Part shown: positions 1 through 8,379 of the stretch, one piece after another
Position numbering within the stretch: the first letter of the stretch is position 1
How the letters are laid out: each line of letters opens with the position of its first letter
Assembly: GCF_001729785.1 (NCBI RefSeq)
Contig: NZ_CP017183.1
Location: forward strand, 4,030,001 to 4,094,000
Origin: Enterobacter hormaechei subsp. xiangfangensis
GTDB taxonomy: Bacteria; Pseudomonadota; Gammaproteobacteria; Enterobacterales; Enterobacteriaceae
Length of the DNA: 64,000 bases
Direction: 5' to 3'
Notes under the pieces: generated by a model
The model's input: the letters and a program-made list of their open reading frames with translations, nothing else
Database searches by the model: none
What the model was told of the DNA's origin: nothing
Made by a program: the position numbers and the translations under genes

Positions 1-708
1 ATCAATAATTTTATGCAGGCTTGAACGATTAAACTTGCTGGAGTCCGTGACAACGATAATACGCTCCGCCACCTCGCACATTTTGCGGTTCAGACGGGCT
101 TCATCCTCGTTATGCGTACTCACCCCCCGGTCGAGATCGATGGCATCGACGCCCAGAAACAGCAGGTCAAAATGGTAATTCTGTAAGGACTGCTCCGCCT
201 GGTCGCCGTAGAAGGACTGTGACTGACGGCGCAAATGCCCGCCGGTCATCAGCAGCTCTACGCCTTCCGCTTCCAGCAGCGCGTTTGCCACGTTCATCCC
301 GTTGGTCATGGCAATGACATCGGTGTGCTGGCGCAGCATGCGGGCAATTTCAAAGGTCGTGGTGCCGGAGTCCAGAATAATGCGGTGACCCGGCTTCACC
401 AGTTCAACCGCCGCCTGCGCGATGCTGCGCTTCACTGCCGTATTAAGGGAACTTTTGTCCTCAACGGATGGCTCCACGCCGGGGGCATTGCCTTCGCAAA
501 TCAGCGCGCCGCCGTAAGCGCGAACGGCAATCCCCTGCTTTTCCAGAAAGGCCAGATCGTTACGGATCGTCACCGTCGACACGCCGAATAAAAGAGAAAG
601 ATCGTTAACCTGCACGCTTCCCTGCGCCCGCAACCGCTGAATGATCTGCTCTCGCCTTTCACTGGTGCCGGTGATGCGCTTCTCTGCGGATGAATCGGTG
701 CTGCTCAT
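1..708 (-). CDS. agaR: AgaR, DeoR-family repressor of the aga regulon (3' end cut by window edge)
   Basis: The first 236 codons are visible on the minus strand; the C-terminus lies beyond position 1 (E. coli AgaR is about 269 aa). The start at 708 gives [20 protein letters not shown], followed by a DeoR-type helix-turn-helix around residues 18-70 ([17 protein letters not shown]) and then the sugar-phosphate-sensing domain ([26 protein letters not shown]). DeoR-family regulators are released from DNA by a phosphorylated sugar; for AgaR the pathway is N-acetylgalactosamine and galactosamine. The gene is divergent from agaZ, with four candidate AgaR operators in the 251-bp gap. Assignment rests on remembered similarity to E. 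coli AgaR and on the aga context. Confidence 0.93.
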   Translation of the reverse strand, partial: MSSTDSSAEKRITGTSERREQIIQRLRAQGSVQVNDLSLLFGVSTVTIRNDLAFLEKQGIAVRAYGGALICEGNAPGVEPSVEDKSSLNTAVKRSIAQAAVELVKPGHRIILDSGTTTFEIARMLRQHTDVIAMTNGMNVANALLEAEGVELLMTGGHLRRQSQSFYGDQAEQSLQNYHFDLLFLGVDAIDLDRGVSTHNEDEARLNRKMCEVAERIIVVTDSSKFNRSSLHKIID

Positions 709-729
709 ACGAGCTCCTTAGTAAATAAA

Positions 730-753
730 CTTTCGTTTCATTTCGTTTTTCTT
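730..753 (+). promoter_or_regulatory. Candidate AgaR operator 1 (agaR-proximal)
   Basis: CTTTCGTTTCATTTCGTTTT followed by TCTT matches the published AgaR consensus as I remember it (TTTCRTTTYRTTTY with a T-rich tail). It begins 22 bp upstream of the agaR start, so binding would fit autorepression of agaR. Confidence 0.7.
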
Positions 754-825
754 ATTAACGCCTTTCTTTTGAGGGAATGCAAGCCCTGTATGGTAGGTGG
801 ACGCAAGCTTAATCGCCGCTGAAAC

Positions 826-845
826 CTTTCATTATGTTTCTTTTG
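826..845 (+). promoter_or_regulatory. Candidate AgaR operator 2 (degenerate)
   Basis: TTTCATTATGTTTCTTTTG has the same TTTCRTT-spacing-TTTC pattern with one or two mismatches. It lies in the middle of the agaR-agaZ divergent region, between two better sites. Confidence 0.5.
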
Positions 846-869
846 TGAAACAGATCGGAAAACTATTAT

Positions 870-890
870 CTTTCGTTTTATTTTTACATC
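870..890 (+). promoter_or_regulatory. Candidate AgaR operator 3
   Basis: CTTTCGTTTTATTTTTAC is a good match to the AgaR consensus core, in the same orientation as operator 1, and is located between agaR and agaZ. Confidence 0.65.
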
Positions 891-906
891 ACCATAATGC
901 AGTATC

Positions 907-929
907 AAATGAAACAAAACGAAAGATGA
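907..929 (-). promoter_or_regulatory. Candidate AgaR operator 4 (agaZ-proximal, inverted)
   Basis: GAAACAAAACGAAAG is the inverse complement of the consensus core (CTTTCGTTTTGTTTC). It ends about 30 bp before the preferred agaZ GTG start. This position, right where an upstream ATG would start, is one reason to place agaZ translation further downstream. Confidence 0.65.
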
Positions 930-959
930 ATGCCAACACCATCCGAAATGGAGAGGAAA

Positions 960-2255
960 GTGAAACATCTGACAGAAATGGTGGAACAACATAAACGGGG
1001 GAATACAAACGGGATTTATGCCGTCTGTTCCGCACATCCACTGGTACTTGAAGCTGCAATACGTTACGCCCATTCACAACAGACGCCTCTGCTGATTGAA
1101 GCCACCTCAAACCAGGTGGATCAGTTTGGCGGCTATACCGGTATGACGCCCGCCGATTTTTATGGGTTTGTCTGCAAGCTGGCGGGATCCCTCGGCTTCC
1201 CCACCTCACAGCTGATCCTTGGCGGCGATCATTTAGGTCCAAACCGCTGGCAAAACCTGCCAGCTTTGCAGGCGATGGCGAACGCCGACGATCTGATCAG
1301 AAGCTACGTGGCGGCCGGATTTAAAAAAATTCACCTCGATTGCAGCATGTCCTGCGAAGACGACCCGGTTCCTTTAACCGATGCAATCGTTGCCGGGCGT
1401 GCCGCTCGGCTGGCTAAAATTGCCGAAACCACCTGTCTCGAGCAATTTGGCGTAGCCGATCTGGTCTACGTTATCGGCACGGAAGTTCCGGTTCCCGGTG
1501 GGGCACACGAGACGCTGACCGAGCTTGAGGTCACCACGCCAGAGGCGGCACGCGCCACGCTTGAGGCACACCGCCACGCATTCGAGAAGGAAGGGTTAAG
1601 CGACATCTGGCCGCGCATTATTGGCCTGGTCGTTCAGCCTGGCGTTGAGTTCGACCATGCGCACGTTTGTGACTATCAACCGCATAAAGCCATCGCGCTG
1701 AGCAAGATGGTTGAAGCCTACGACACGCTGGTATTTGAAGCACACTCTACCGATTACCAGACGCCGCAGGCGCTGCGCCAGTTGGTGAAAGATCACTTCG
1801 CCATTCTGAAAGTCGGCCCTGCGCTAACCTTCGCGCTGCGCGAAGCGCTGTTCTCACTGGCAGCAATTGAAGAAGAGCTGCTGCCGGCAAAAGCCTGCTC
1901 AGGGCTGCGTCACGTCCTGGAAAACGTGATGCTCGATCGCCCGGAATACTGGCAAAGCCACTATCACGGCGACGGCAATGCCCGTCGCCTGGCCCGCGGT
2001 TACAGCTATTCCGACCGCGTGCGCTATTACTGGCCAGACAGCCAGATTGACGACGCCTTTGAGCGGCTGGTACGCAACCTGGCGGATGAACCGATCCCGC
2101 TGCCGCTGATCAGCCAGTATCTGCCGTTGCAGTACAGCAAAGTTCGCGATGGCGCTCTCAGCTCCACACCACGGGAACTCATCCTCGACCACATTCAGGA
2201 CATACTCCAGCAGTACCATGCCGCCTGCGAAGGCGTAACGACTCAACACGCATAA
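960..2255 (+). CDS. agaZ: Tagatose-1,6-bisphosphate aldolase, non-catalytic GatZ/KbaZ subunit
   Basis: A 431-aa GatZ/KbaZ-family protein, needed for full activity and stability of the catalytic aldolase subunit KbaY/AgaY encoded at 7390. It closely follows remembered E. coli KbaZ throughout, including [26 protein letters not shown] and [20 protein letters not shown]. The GTG at 960 is chosen because the protein then begins (M)[11 protein letters not shown] like the E. coli one, and GGAG lies at 950-953 with six-base spacing. An in-frame ATG at 930 would add ten residues, but it has no clear ribosome binding site and abuts an AgaR operator. It is the first gene of agaZVWEFA. Confidence 0.92.
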   Translation: MKHLTEMVEQHKRGNTNGIYAVCSAHPLVLEAAIRYAHSQQTPLLIEATSNQVDQFGGYTGMTPADFYGFVCKLAGSLGFPTSQLILGGDHLGPNRWQNLPALQAMANADDLIRSYVAAGFKKIHLDCSMSCEDDPVPLTDAIVAGRAARLAKIAETTCLEQFGVADLVYVIGTEVPVPGGAHETLTELEVTTPEAARATLEAHRHAFEKEGLSDIWPRIIGLVVQPGVEFDHAHVCDYQPHKAIALSKMVEAYDTLVFEAHSTDYQTPQALRQLVKDHFAILKVGPALTFALREALFSLAAIEEELLPAKACSGLRHVLENVMLDRPEYWQSHYHGDGNARRLARGYSYSDRVRYYWPDSQIDDAFERLVRNLADEPIPLPLISQYLPLQYSKVRDGALSSTPRELILDHIQDILQQYHAACEGVTTQHA

Positions 2256-2274
2256 TTAAAAAGAGGAAAACGCT

Positions 2275-2748
2275 ATGCCAAACATTGTCTTATGCCGCAT
2301 TGATGAACGCCTGATCCACGGTCAGGTGGGCGTACAGTGGGTGGGGTTTGCGGGGGCGAACCTGGTGCTGGTGGCAAATGACGAGGTTGCAGACGATCCG
2401 GTTCAGCAAAACCTAATGGAGATGGTGCTTGCGGAAGGCATCGCCGTGCGTTTCTGGTCTCTGCAAAAAGTGATCGACAACATTCATCGCGCCGCCGACC
2501 GGCAGAAAATTCTGCTGGTCTGTAAAACACCGGCTGATTTTTTAACGCTGGTCGAGGGCGGCGTGCCCATCACCCGTATTAACGTCGGAAATATGCATTA
2601 CGCCAGTGGCAAACAGCAAATTGCCAAAACGGTATCTGTAGACGCGAACGATATCGCCGCGTTTAACGGCCTGAAGGCGGCCGGAGTGGAATGCTTCGTT
2701 CAGGGCGTTCCAACAGAGACTGCTTTGGATCTCTTTAAACTGCTCTGA
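2275..2748 (+). CDS. agaV: PTS mannose-family EIIB, N-acetylgalactosamine-specific
   Basis: A 157-aa cytoplasmic EIIB of the mannose/sorbose PTS family. It carries the phospho-histidine motif DERLIHGQV with His15, which accepts phosphate from the EIIA (agaF) and passes it to the sugar during transport through AgaW/AgaE. The start has a good ribosome binding site (AGAGGAAA). Its place directly after agaZ and before agaW/agaE identifies it as AgaV (GalNAc) rather than AgaB (galactosamine). Confidence 0.9.
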   Translation: MPNIVLCRIDERLIHGQVGVQWVGFAGANLVLVANDEVADDPVQQNLMEMVLAEGIAVRFWSLQKVIDNIHRAADRQKILLVCKTPADFLTLVEGGVPITRINVGNMHYASGKQQIAKTVSVDANDIAAFNGLKAAGVECFVQGVPTETALDLFKLL

Positions 2749-2758
2749 GGGATTCACA

Positions 2759-3538
2759 ATGGAAATCAGTCTGTTGCAGGCTTTCGCGCTGGGGCTTCTC
2801 GCCTTTATAGCGGGCCTGGATATGTTTAATGGCTTAACACACATGCACCGTCCAGTGGTGCTCGGGCCACTGGTTGGCCTGATTCTGGGCGATTTGCACA
2901 CCGGAATTCTGACCGGCGGTACGTTAGAACTGGTCTGGATGGGACTCGCACCGCTGGCGGGCGCGCAGCCGCCAAACGTGATTATCGGCACCATCGTTGG
3001 CACCACATTTGCCATTACTACAGGCGTGAAGCCGGATGTCGCCGTTGGGGTCGCCGTGCCGTTTGCCGTGGCGGTTCAGATGGGGATCACCTTCCTCTTC
3101 TCGGTGATGTCCGGCGTGATGTCCCGCTGCGATCGCATGGCGGCTAACGCAGACACCCGTGGTATTGAACGGGTCAACTATCTGGCACTGCTGGCGCTCG
3201 GCGTCTTCTACTTCCTGTGCGCATTTCTGCCCATCTACTTCGGGGCTGAACATGCGAAAACCGCCATTGACGTGCTGCCGGAACGTCTGATCGACGGTCT
3301 CGGCGTCGCGGGCGGCATCATGCCAGCGATCGGCTTCGCCGTGCTACTGAAGATCATGATGAAAAACGTTTACATCCCTTACTTCATTATCGGCTTTGTC
3401 GCCGCGGCCTGGCTGAAACTCCCGGTGCTGGCGATTGCCGCGGCTGCACTGGCGATGGCGCTGATCGACCTGCTGCGCAAATCGCCTGAACCCACGGCGC
3501 CTGCGGCCCAGAAAGAGGAATTTGAAGATGGCATCTAA
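2759..3538 (+). CDS. agaW: PTS mannose-family EIIC, N-acetylgalactosamine permease subunit
   Basis: A 259-aa, very hydrophobic inner-membrane protein of the EIIC mannose/sorbose family. GLTHMHRPVVLGPLVGLILGD near residues 25-45 and the LVWMGLAPLAGAQPPN loop are typical of the family. It forms the membrane channel for GalNAc together with AgaE. The start is 10 bp after the agaV stop, and the last 11 bp overlap the beginning of agaE, which suggests translational coupling. The protein is full length; some K-12 derivatives carry a truncated agaW. Confidence 0.9.
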   Translation: MEISLLQAFALGLLAFIAGLDMFNGLTHMHRPVVLGPLVGLILGDLHTGILTGGTLELVWMGLAPLAGAQPPNVIIGTIVGTTFAITTGVKPDVAVGVAVPFAVAVQMGITFLFSVMSGVMSRCDRMAANADTRGIERVNYLALLALGVFYFLCAFLPIYFGAEHAKTAIDVLPERLIDGLGVAGGIMPAIGFAVLLKIMMKNVYIPYFIIGFVAAAWLKLPVLAIAAAALAMALIDLLRKSPEPTAPAAQKEEFEDGI

Positions 3539-4406
3539 TCACACCACCCTGCCGGGCGTGTCTGAAAGTGAAGAGGCACTGCTGACCGGCGTGAATGAAA
3601 ACGTCTACGAAGATCAGAGTATTGGCGCTGAGCTAACGAAAAAGGATATTAACCGTGTCGCCTGGCGTTCCATGCTGCTACAGGCCTCGTTTAACTACGA
3701 GCGTATGCAGGCCTCCGGCTGGCTGTATGGGCTACTGCCCGCGCTGAAAAAGATCCACACCAATAAGCGGGACCTGGCGCGCGCCATGAAAGGCCATATG
3801 GGCTTCTTTAACACCCACCCGTTTCTGGTGACCTTCGTCATCGGCATTATTCTGGCAATGGAGCGTTCCAAGCAGGATGTGAACAGCATCCAGAGCACTA
3901 AAATTGCCGTTGGCGCACCGCTCGGTGGCATTGGTGACGCCATGTTCTGGCTGACCCTGCTGCCCATTTGCGGGGGGATTGGCGCCAGCCTGGCGCTACA
4001 GGGATCCATTCTTGGCGCCGTGGTCTTTATCGTTCTGTTTAACGTGGTGCATCTCGGCCTGCGTTTTGGTCTGGCGCACTATGCCTACCGAATGGGTGTC
4101 GCCGCGATCCCGCTGATCAAGGCCAACACCAAAAAGGTTGGTCATGCTGCGTCCATTGTCGGAATGACAGTGATTGGCGCGCTGGTGGCAACCTATGTGC
4201 GCCTGAATACCACACTCGAGATTAAAGCCGGGGATGCGGTCGTCAAACTGCAAACCGATGTGATCGACAAACTGATGCCCGCCTTTCTGCCGCTGGTCTA
4301 CACCCTGACCATGTTCTGGCTGGTACGCCGTGGCTGGAGCCCACTGCGCCTGATTGGTATCACCGTGGTGCTGGGCGTTGTCGGTAAATTCTGTCACTTC
4401 CTGTAA
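3528..4406 (+). CDS. agaE: PTS mannose-family EIID, N-acetylgalactosamine permease subunit
   Basis: A 292-aa inner-membrane EIID. The start at 3528 (MASNHTTLPGVSESEE) is preceded by GAGGAA at 3515-3520. The TTG six bases upstream is less likely. The long N-terminal cytoplasmic part contains ELTKKDINRVAWRSMLLQAS and NYERMQASGWLYGLLPALKK, characteristic of EIID, followed by glycine-rich helices (GAPLGGIGDAMFWLTLLP). It pairs with AgaW to form the GalNAc transporter. It overlaps agaW by 11 bp. Confidence 0.9.
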   Translation: MASNHTTLPGVSESEEALLTGVNENVYEDQSIGAELTKKDINRVAWRSMLLQASFNYERMQASGWLYGLLPALKKIHTNKRDLARAMKGHMGFFNTHPFLVTFVIGIILAMERSKQDVNSIQSTKIAVGAPLGGIGDAMFWLTLLPICGGIGASLALQGSILGAVVFIVLFNVVHLGLRFGLAHYAYRMGVAAIPLIKANTKKVGHAASIVGMTVIGALVATYVRLNTTLEIKAGDAVVKLQTDVIDKLMPAFLPLVYTLTMFWLVRRGWSPLRLIGITVVLGVVGKFCHFL

Positions 4407-4423
4407 AAAGCAAAGAGGTTGCG

Positions 4424-4858
4424 ATGTTAGGCATTATTTTGACGGGTCACGGCGGTTTTGCCAGCGGGCTGCAACAGGCAATGAAGCAAATCCTCGGCGA
4501 ACAGCCGCAGTTTATCGCCATCGATTTTCCGGAAAGCTCCACCACTGCGCGGCTGACCGCGCAGCTTGAGCAGGCAGTGAATGAACTGGATGCAGAGCAC
4601 GATATCGTGTTTCTCACCGATCTTCTCGGCGGTACGCCGTTTCGTGTGGCCTCTACTCTCGCGATGCAGCGCCCCGGCAGCGAAGTGATCACCGGCACCA
4701 ATCTCCAGCTTTTGCTGGAGATGGTTCTGGAGCGCGACGGATTAAGCAGTGAAGCCTTTCGTTTGCAGGCGCTGGAGTGCGGCCATCGCGGCCTGACCAG
4801 CCTGGTGGATGAACTTGCACGCTGTCGCGAGGAAGCGCCCGCCGAGGAAGGGATATGA
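4424..4858 (+). CDS. agaF: PTS mannose-family EIIA, GalNAc
   Basis: A 144-aa soluble EIIA. The N-terminus MLGIILTGHGGFASGL holds the phospho-acceptor His9, which takes phosphate from HPr and donates it to AgaV His15. FLTDLLGGTPFRVAS and ITGTNLQLLLEM are typical of the mannose EIIA fold. The last base pairs overlap the agaA start (ATGA at 4855-4858), indicating one transcription unit with coupled translation. Confidence 0.92.
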   Translation: MLGIILTGHGGFASGLQQAMKQILGEQPQFIAIDFPESSTTARLTAQLEQAVNELDAEHDIVFLTDLLGGTPFRVASTLAMQRPGSEVITGTNLQLLLEMVLERDGLSSEAFRLQALECGHRGLTSLVDELARCREEAPAEEGI

Positions 4859-5988
4859 GCCAGCTGCTGCGCGCGCGTCGTCTGCTTACCGGGCAAGGCT
4901 GGCTGGATGACCATCAGCTGCGTATGGATAGAGGCGTCATCACCGCCATCGAGCCGATTCCGGCAGGGGTTAACACCCGCGAGGCAGACCTGCTTTGCCC
5001 GGCATAAATTGATATCCACGTCCACGGCGGCGCGGGTGTGGATGTGATGGATGATGCCCCCGACGTGCTGGACCGGTTAGCCATACATAAAGCGCGTGAA
5101 GGCGTAGGGGCGTTTCTGCCTACCACCGTCACCGCTTCGCTGGAGGCGATCCATGGCGCGTTACGGCGCATTGCCCGGCGCTGTCATGCCGGTGGCCCCG
5201 GCGCGCAGCTCCTGGGCAGCTATCTGGAAGGCCCGTACTTTACACCGCAGAACAAAGGGGCGCACCCGCCAGAACTGTTTCGCGAGCTGGATCTCGCGGA
5301 ACTTGATGAGCTGATTGCGGTTTCGCAGAACACGCTGCGGGTGGTGGCGCTTGCTCCGGAAAAAGTGGATGCCCTGAAGGCGATCCATCACCTCAAGCAA
5401 AAAGGGATACGCGTCATGCTGGGCCACAGCGCCGCTACATACGCGCAAACCCTGGCCGCATTTGATGCAGGCGCAGCCGGGCTGGTGCACTGCTACAACG
5501 GCATGACGGGATTACACCACCGGGAGCCGGGCATGGTTGGCGCCGGGCTTACGGACCCACGCGCGTGGCTGGAGCTTATTGCCGACGGGCATCACGTTCA
5601 TCCTGGAGCCATGCGGCTATGTTGTTGCTGCGCGAAGGATCGTACGGTGCTGATTACCGATGCCATGCAGGCGGCGGGTATGCCTGATGGGCGCTATACG
5701 TTGTGTGGTGAAAATGTCGAGATGCAGGGCGGCGTTGTCCGCACGGCCTCGGGCGGGCTGGCGGGCAGCACGCTCGCGCTGGATGCCGCCGTGCGAAATA
5801 TGGTGGAGCATACGGGGGTCGCCCCAGAAAACGCTATCCATATGGCCTCGCTGCATCCCGCCCGTCTGCTCGGTATGGATCACCTGCTGGGATCGTTAGC
5901 ACCAGGCAAACGCGCCAATATTATTGCGCTCGATGCGGGTTTACACCTCCGGCAGATCTGGATCCAGGGTCAGGCTCTTTCCCTGTAG
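4855..5988 (+). pseudogene. agaA: N-acetylgalactosamine-6-phosphate deacetylase AgaA, interrupted by an in-frame TAA
   Basis: Reading from the ATG at 4855 gives MSQLLRARRLLTGQGW and 50 codons, then TAA at 5005-5007. The same frame then continues open to 5988. The sequence around the break is LLCPA-stop-IDIHVHGG; intact relatives have a tyrosine there as I remember them (PAYIDTHVHGG). The stop lies just before the metal-binding HxH (His55/His57). The remaining 327 codons look intact: GSYLEGPYFTPQNKGAHP, MLGHSAAT, LVHCYNGMTGLHHREPGMVG and LITDAMQAAG, plus a C-terminal amidohydrolase strand. Internal starts at 5038 or 5047 would make about 316 aa without HxH, so full activity is unlikely. This may be a true nonsense mutation, a read-through site or a sequencing error. 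Confidence 0.85.
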
Positions 5989-6010
5989 CCCCTTTACAGT
6001 GTGCTCTGTT

Positions 6011-6050
6011 GGCCTTACGGAAGACGATCGTAAGGCCTTTCTTTTCCTTT
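6011..6050 (+). terminator. Rho-independent terminator after the agaZVWEFA unit
   Basis: GGCCTTACG at 6011-6019 pairs perfectly with CGTAAGGCC at 6029-6037 around a 9-nt loop, followed by a T-rich run (TTTCTTTTCCTTT). It lies 23 bp after the agaA stop and separates the first operon from the agaS operon, which has its own operators. Confidence 0.85.
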
Positions 6051-6082
6051 CCTTGATCTTCGCCTTTCCTTTCGCGATCACA

Positions 6083-6106
6083 CTTTTCGTTTTATTTCTT
6101 TTTCGC
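6083..6106 (+). promoter_or_regulatory. Candidate AgaR operator upstream of agaS (site 1)
   Basis: CTTTTCGTTTTATTTCTTTT is an almost perfect match to the AgaR consensus. Together with the two sites downstream it gives agaS its own control, consistent with agaSY being a separate transcription unit after the terminator at 6011. Confidence 0.65.
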
Positions 6107-6111
6107 CATTG

Positions 6112-6129
6112 AACTTTCGATTTCTTTTC
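6112..6129 (+). promoter_or_regulatory. Candidate AgaR operator upstream of agaS (site 2)
   Basis: ACTTTCGATTTCTTTTC keeps the TTTCG and TTTC spacing of the consensus. It sits 30 bp from site 1, about three helical turns on the same DNA face. Confidence 0.5.
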
Positions 6130-6160
6130 TATAGATTTTCTTTAACTGCTAAAGTGAACA

Positions 6161-6183
6161 AGTGAAACGAAACGAAAGATAGC
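6161..6183 (-). promoter_or_regulatory. Candidate AgaR operator upstream of agaS (site 3, inverted)
   Basis: GTGAAACGAAACGAAAGAT is the inverse complement of CTTTCGTTTCGTTTC, a perfect consensus core. It lies about 55 bp before the agaS ATG, similar to the inverted site before agaZ. Confidence 0.65.
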
Positions 6184-6234
6184 GACACATTTGCCAGCGT
6201 CTGATGTGGAATTCACACGACTAAGGACTGAGTT

Positions 6235-7377
6235 ATGCCACAAACCACTACCACCACCGGCACCTGGACCGAAAAAGAGATCCGCCAGCAGCCAGCCAGC
6301 TGGCTTCGCTCGCTCAACAATATTGATAATCTGCGCGCGTCGATCGACAGTTTTCTGACGCCACTGTTGCGCAAGCCCGATCTGCGGATCGTTCTGACCG
6401 GCGCGGGTACGTCTGCTTTTATCGGCGACATCATTGCGCCATGGCTTGCCAGCCACACGAGAAAAAATATCACCGCGATACCTACGACCGATCTGGTCAC
6501 CAACCCGATGGATTACTTCAGCCCTGCGCACCCGCTGCTGCTGGTCTCTTTCGCCCGTTCTGGCAATAGCCCGGAGAGCGTCGCTGCCGTTGAGCTGGCG
6601 AATCAGTTTGTTCCGGAGTGCTACCACCTGTCGATCACCTGTAATGAAGCGGGCAGCCTGTATCAGAATGCCGTCGACAGCGATAACGCCTGCGCTCTGC
6701 TCATGCCAGCCGAAACGCACGATCGCGGGTTCGCGATGACAAGCAGCATCACCACCATGATGGCGAGCTGCCTGGCGGTATTCGCACCGGAAACGATCAA
6801 CAGCAAAACGTTCCGCGACGTGTCCGATCGCTGTCAGGCGATCCTCACGTCGCTTGGCGATTTCAGCCCCGGCGTCTTTGGTAACGAACCGTGGAAACGC
6901 ATTGTTTATCTGGGCAGCGGTGGATTACAGGGCGCCGCACGGGAGTCAGCGTTGAAGGTGCTGGAGCTGACCGCCGGCAAGCTGGCGGCATTCTACGATT
7001 CGCCAACGGGTTTCCGTCACGGGCCTAAGTCGCTGGTGGACAACGAAACGCTGGTCGTCGTGTTTGTCTCCAGCCATCCGTACACGCGTCAGTACGATCT
7101 GGATCTGCTCGCCGAGCTGCGACGCGATCGTCAGGCTATGCGCGTGGTAGCCATTGCAGCCGAAACGGATCCGGTCATTGAAGCTGGCCCGCATATCCTG
7201 CTGCCGCCTTCCCGTTCATTTAACGATATGGAGCAGGCGTTCTGCTTCCTGATGTACGCCCAGGTCTTCGCACTGACCCAGTCTCTGCACGTTGGCAATA
7301 CGCCGGATACGCCATCCGCCAGCGGTACGGTTAACCGTGTGGTCCAGGGCGTCGTTATTCATCCGTGGCAGGCTTAA
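6235..7377 (+). CDS. agaS: AgaS, SIS-domain galactosamine-6-phosphate deaminase/isomerase
   Basis: A 380-aa protein with two SIS (sugar isomerase) domains: GAGTSAFIGDI and FARSGNSPESVAAVE in the first, and YLGSGGLQGAARESALKVLEL with DSPTGFRHGPKSLV in the second. In E. coli AgaS converts galactosamine-6-phosphate to tagatose-6-phosphate plus ammonia. Length matches E. coli AgaS (384 aa). The start at 6235 follows AAGGACTGAGTT. It forms a unit with agaY 13 bp downstream, under three candidate AgaR operators. Confidence 0.92.
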   Translation: MPQTTTTTGTWTEKEIRQQPASWLRSLNNIDNLRASIDSFLTPLLRKPDLRIVLTGAGTSAFIGDIIAPWLASHTRKNITAIPTTDLVTNPMDYFSPAHPLLLVSFARSGNSPESVAAVELANQFVPECYHLSITCNEAGSLYQNAVDSDNACALLMPAETHDRGFAMTSSITTMMASCLAVFAPETINSKTFRDVSDRCQAILTSLGDFSPGVFGNEPWKRIVYLGSGGLQGAARESALKVLELTAGKLAAFYDSPTGFRHGPKSLVDNETLVVVFVSSHPYTRQYDLDLLAELRRDRQAMRVVAIAAETDPVIEAGPHILLPPSRSFNDMEQAFCFLMYAQVFALTQSLHVGNTPDTPSASGTVNRVVQGVVIHPWQA

Positions 7378-8262
<885 letters not shown>

Positions 8263-8317
8263 ACCCATCGCGCATAACGCTAGTACCTAAAAAAATAACT
8301 ATAAGCCTCGCAAATAT

Positions 8318-8349
8318 GAAGGCGCGTCCTTAAGCCGGACAGCGCCTTC
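8318..8349 (+). promoter_or_regulatory. Hairpin between agaY and the EIICB gene (possible attenuator or processing site)
   Basis: GAAGGCGC at 8318-8325 pairs with GCGCCTTC at 8342-8349. Inside, GTCC at 8326-8329 pairs with GGAC at 8337-8340, leaving a single bulged A and a 7-nt loop. No T-run follows (CATTATCC), so simple rho-independent termination is unlikely. It could be a partial attenuator, an RNA processing site or a stabiliser at the operon boundary. The next gene's ribosome binding site (CCGAGGAG) is 17 bp further on. Confidence 0.5.
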
Positions 8350-8379
8350 CATTATCCTAAAAATCCGAGGAGTCCCTAC

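Noticed and set aside
5038-5988. Independent 316-aa deacetylase gene
   Set aside because: It is the in-frame remainder of agaA after the TAA at 5005; it lacks the HxH motif and has no good ribosome binding site, so it is annotated as part of the pseudogene.
6205-6220. TGTGGAATTCACA palindrome before agaS as a lac-like or CRP operator
   Set aside because: Half-sites are too short, and the spacing does not fit CRP (TGTGA-N6-TCACA).
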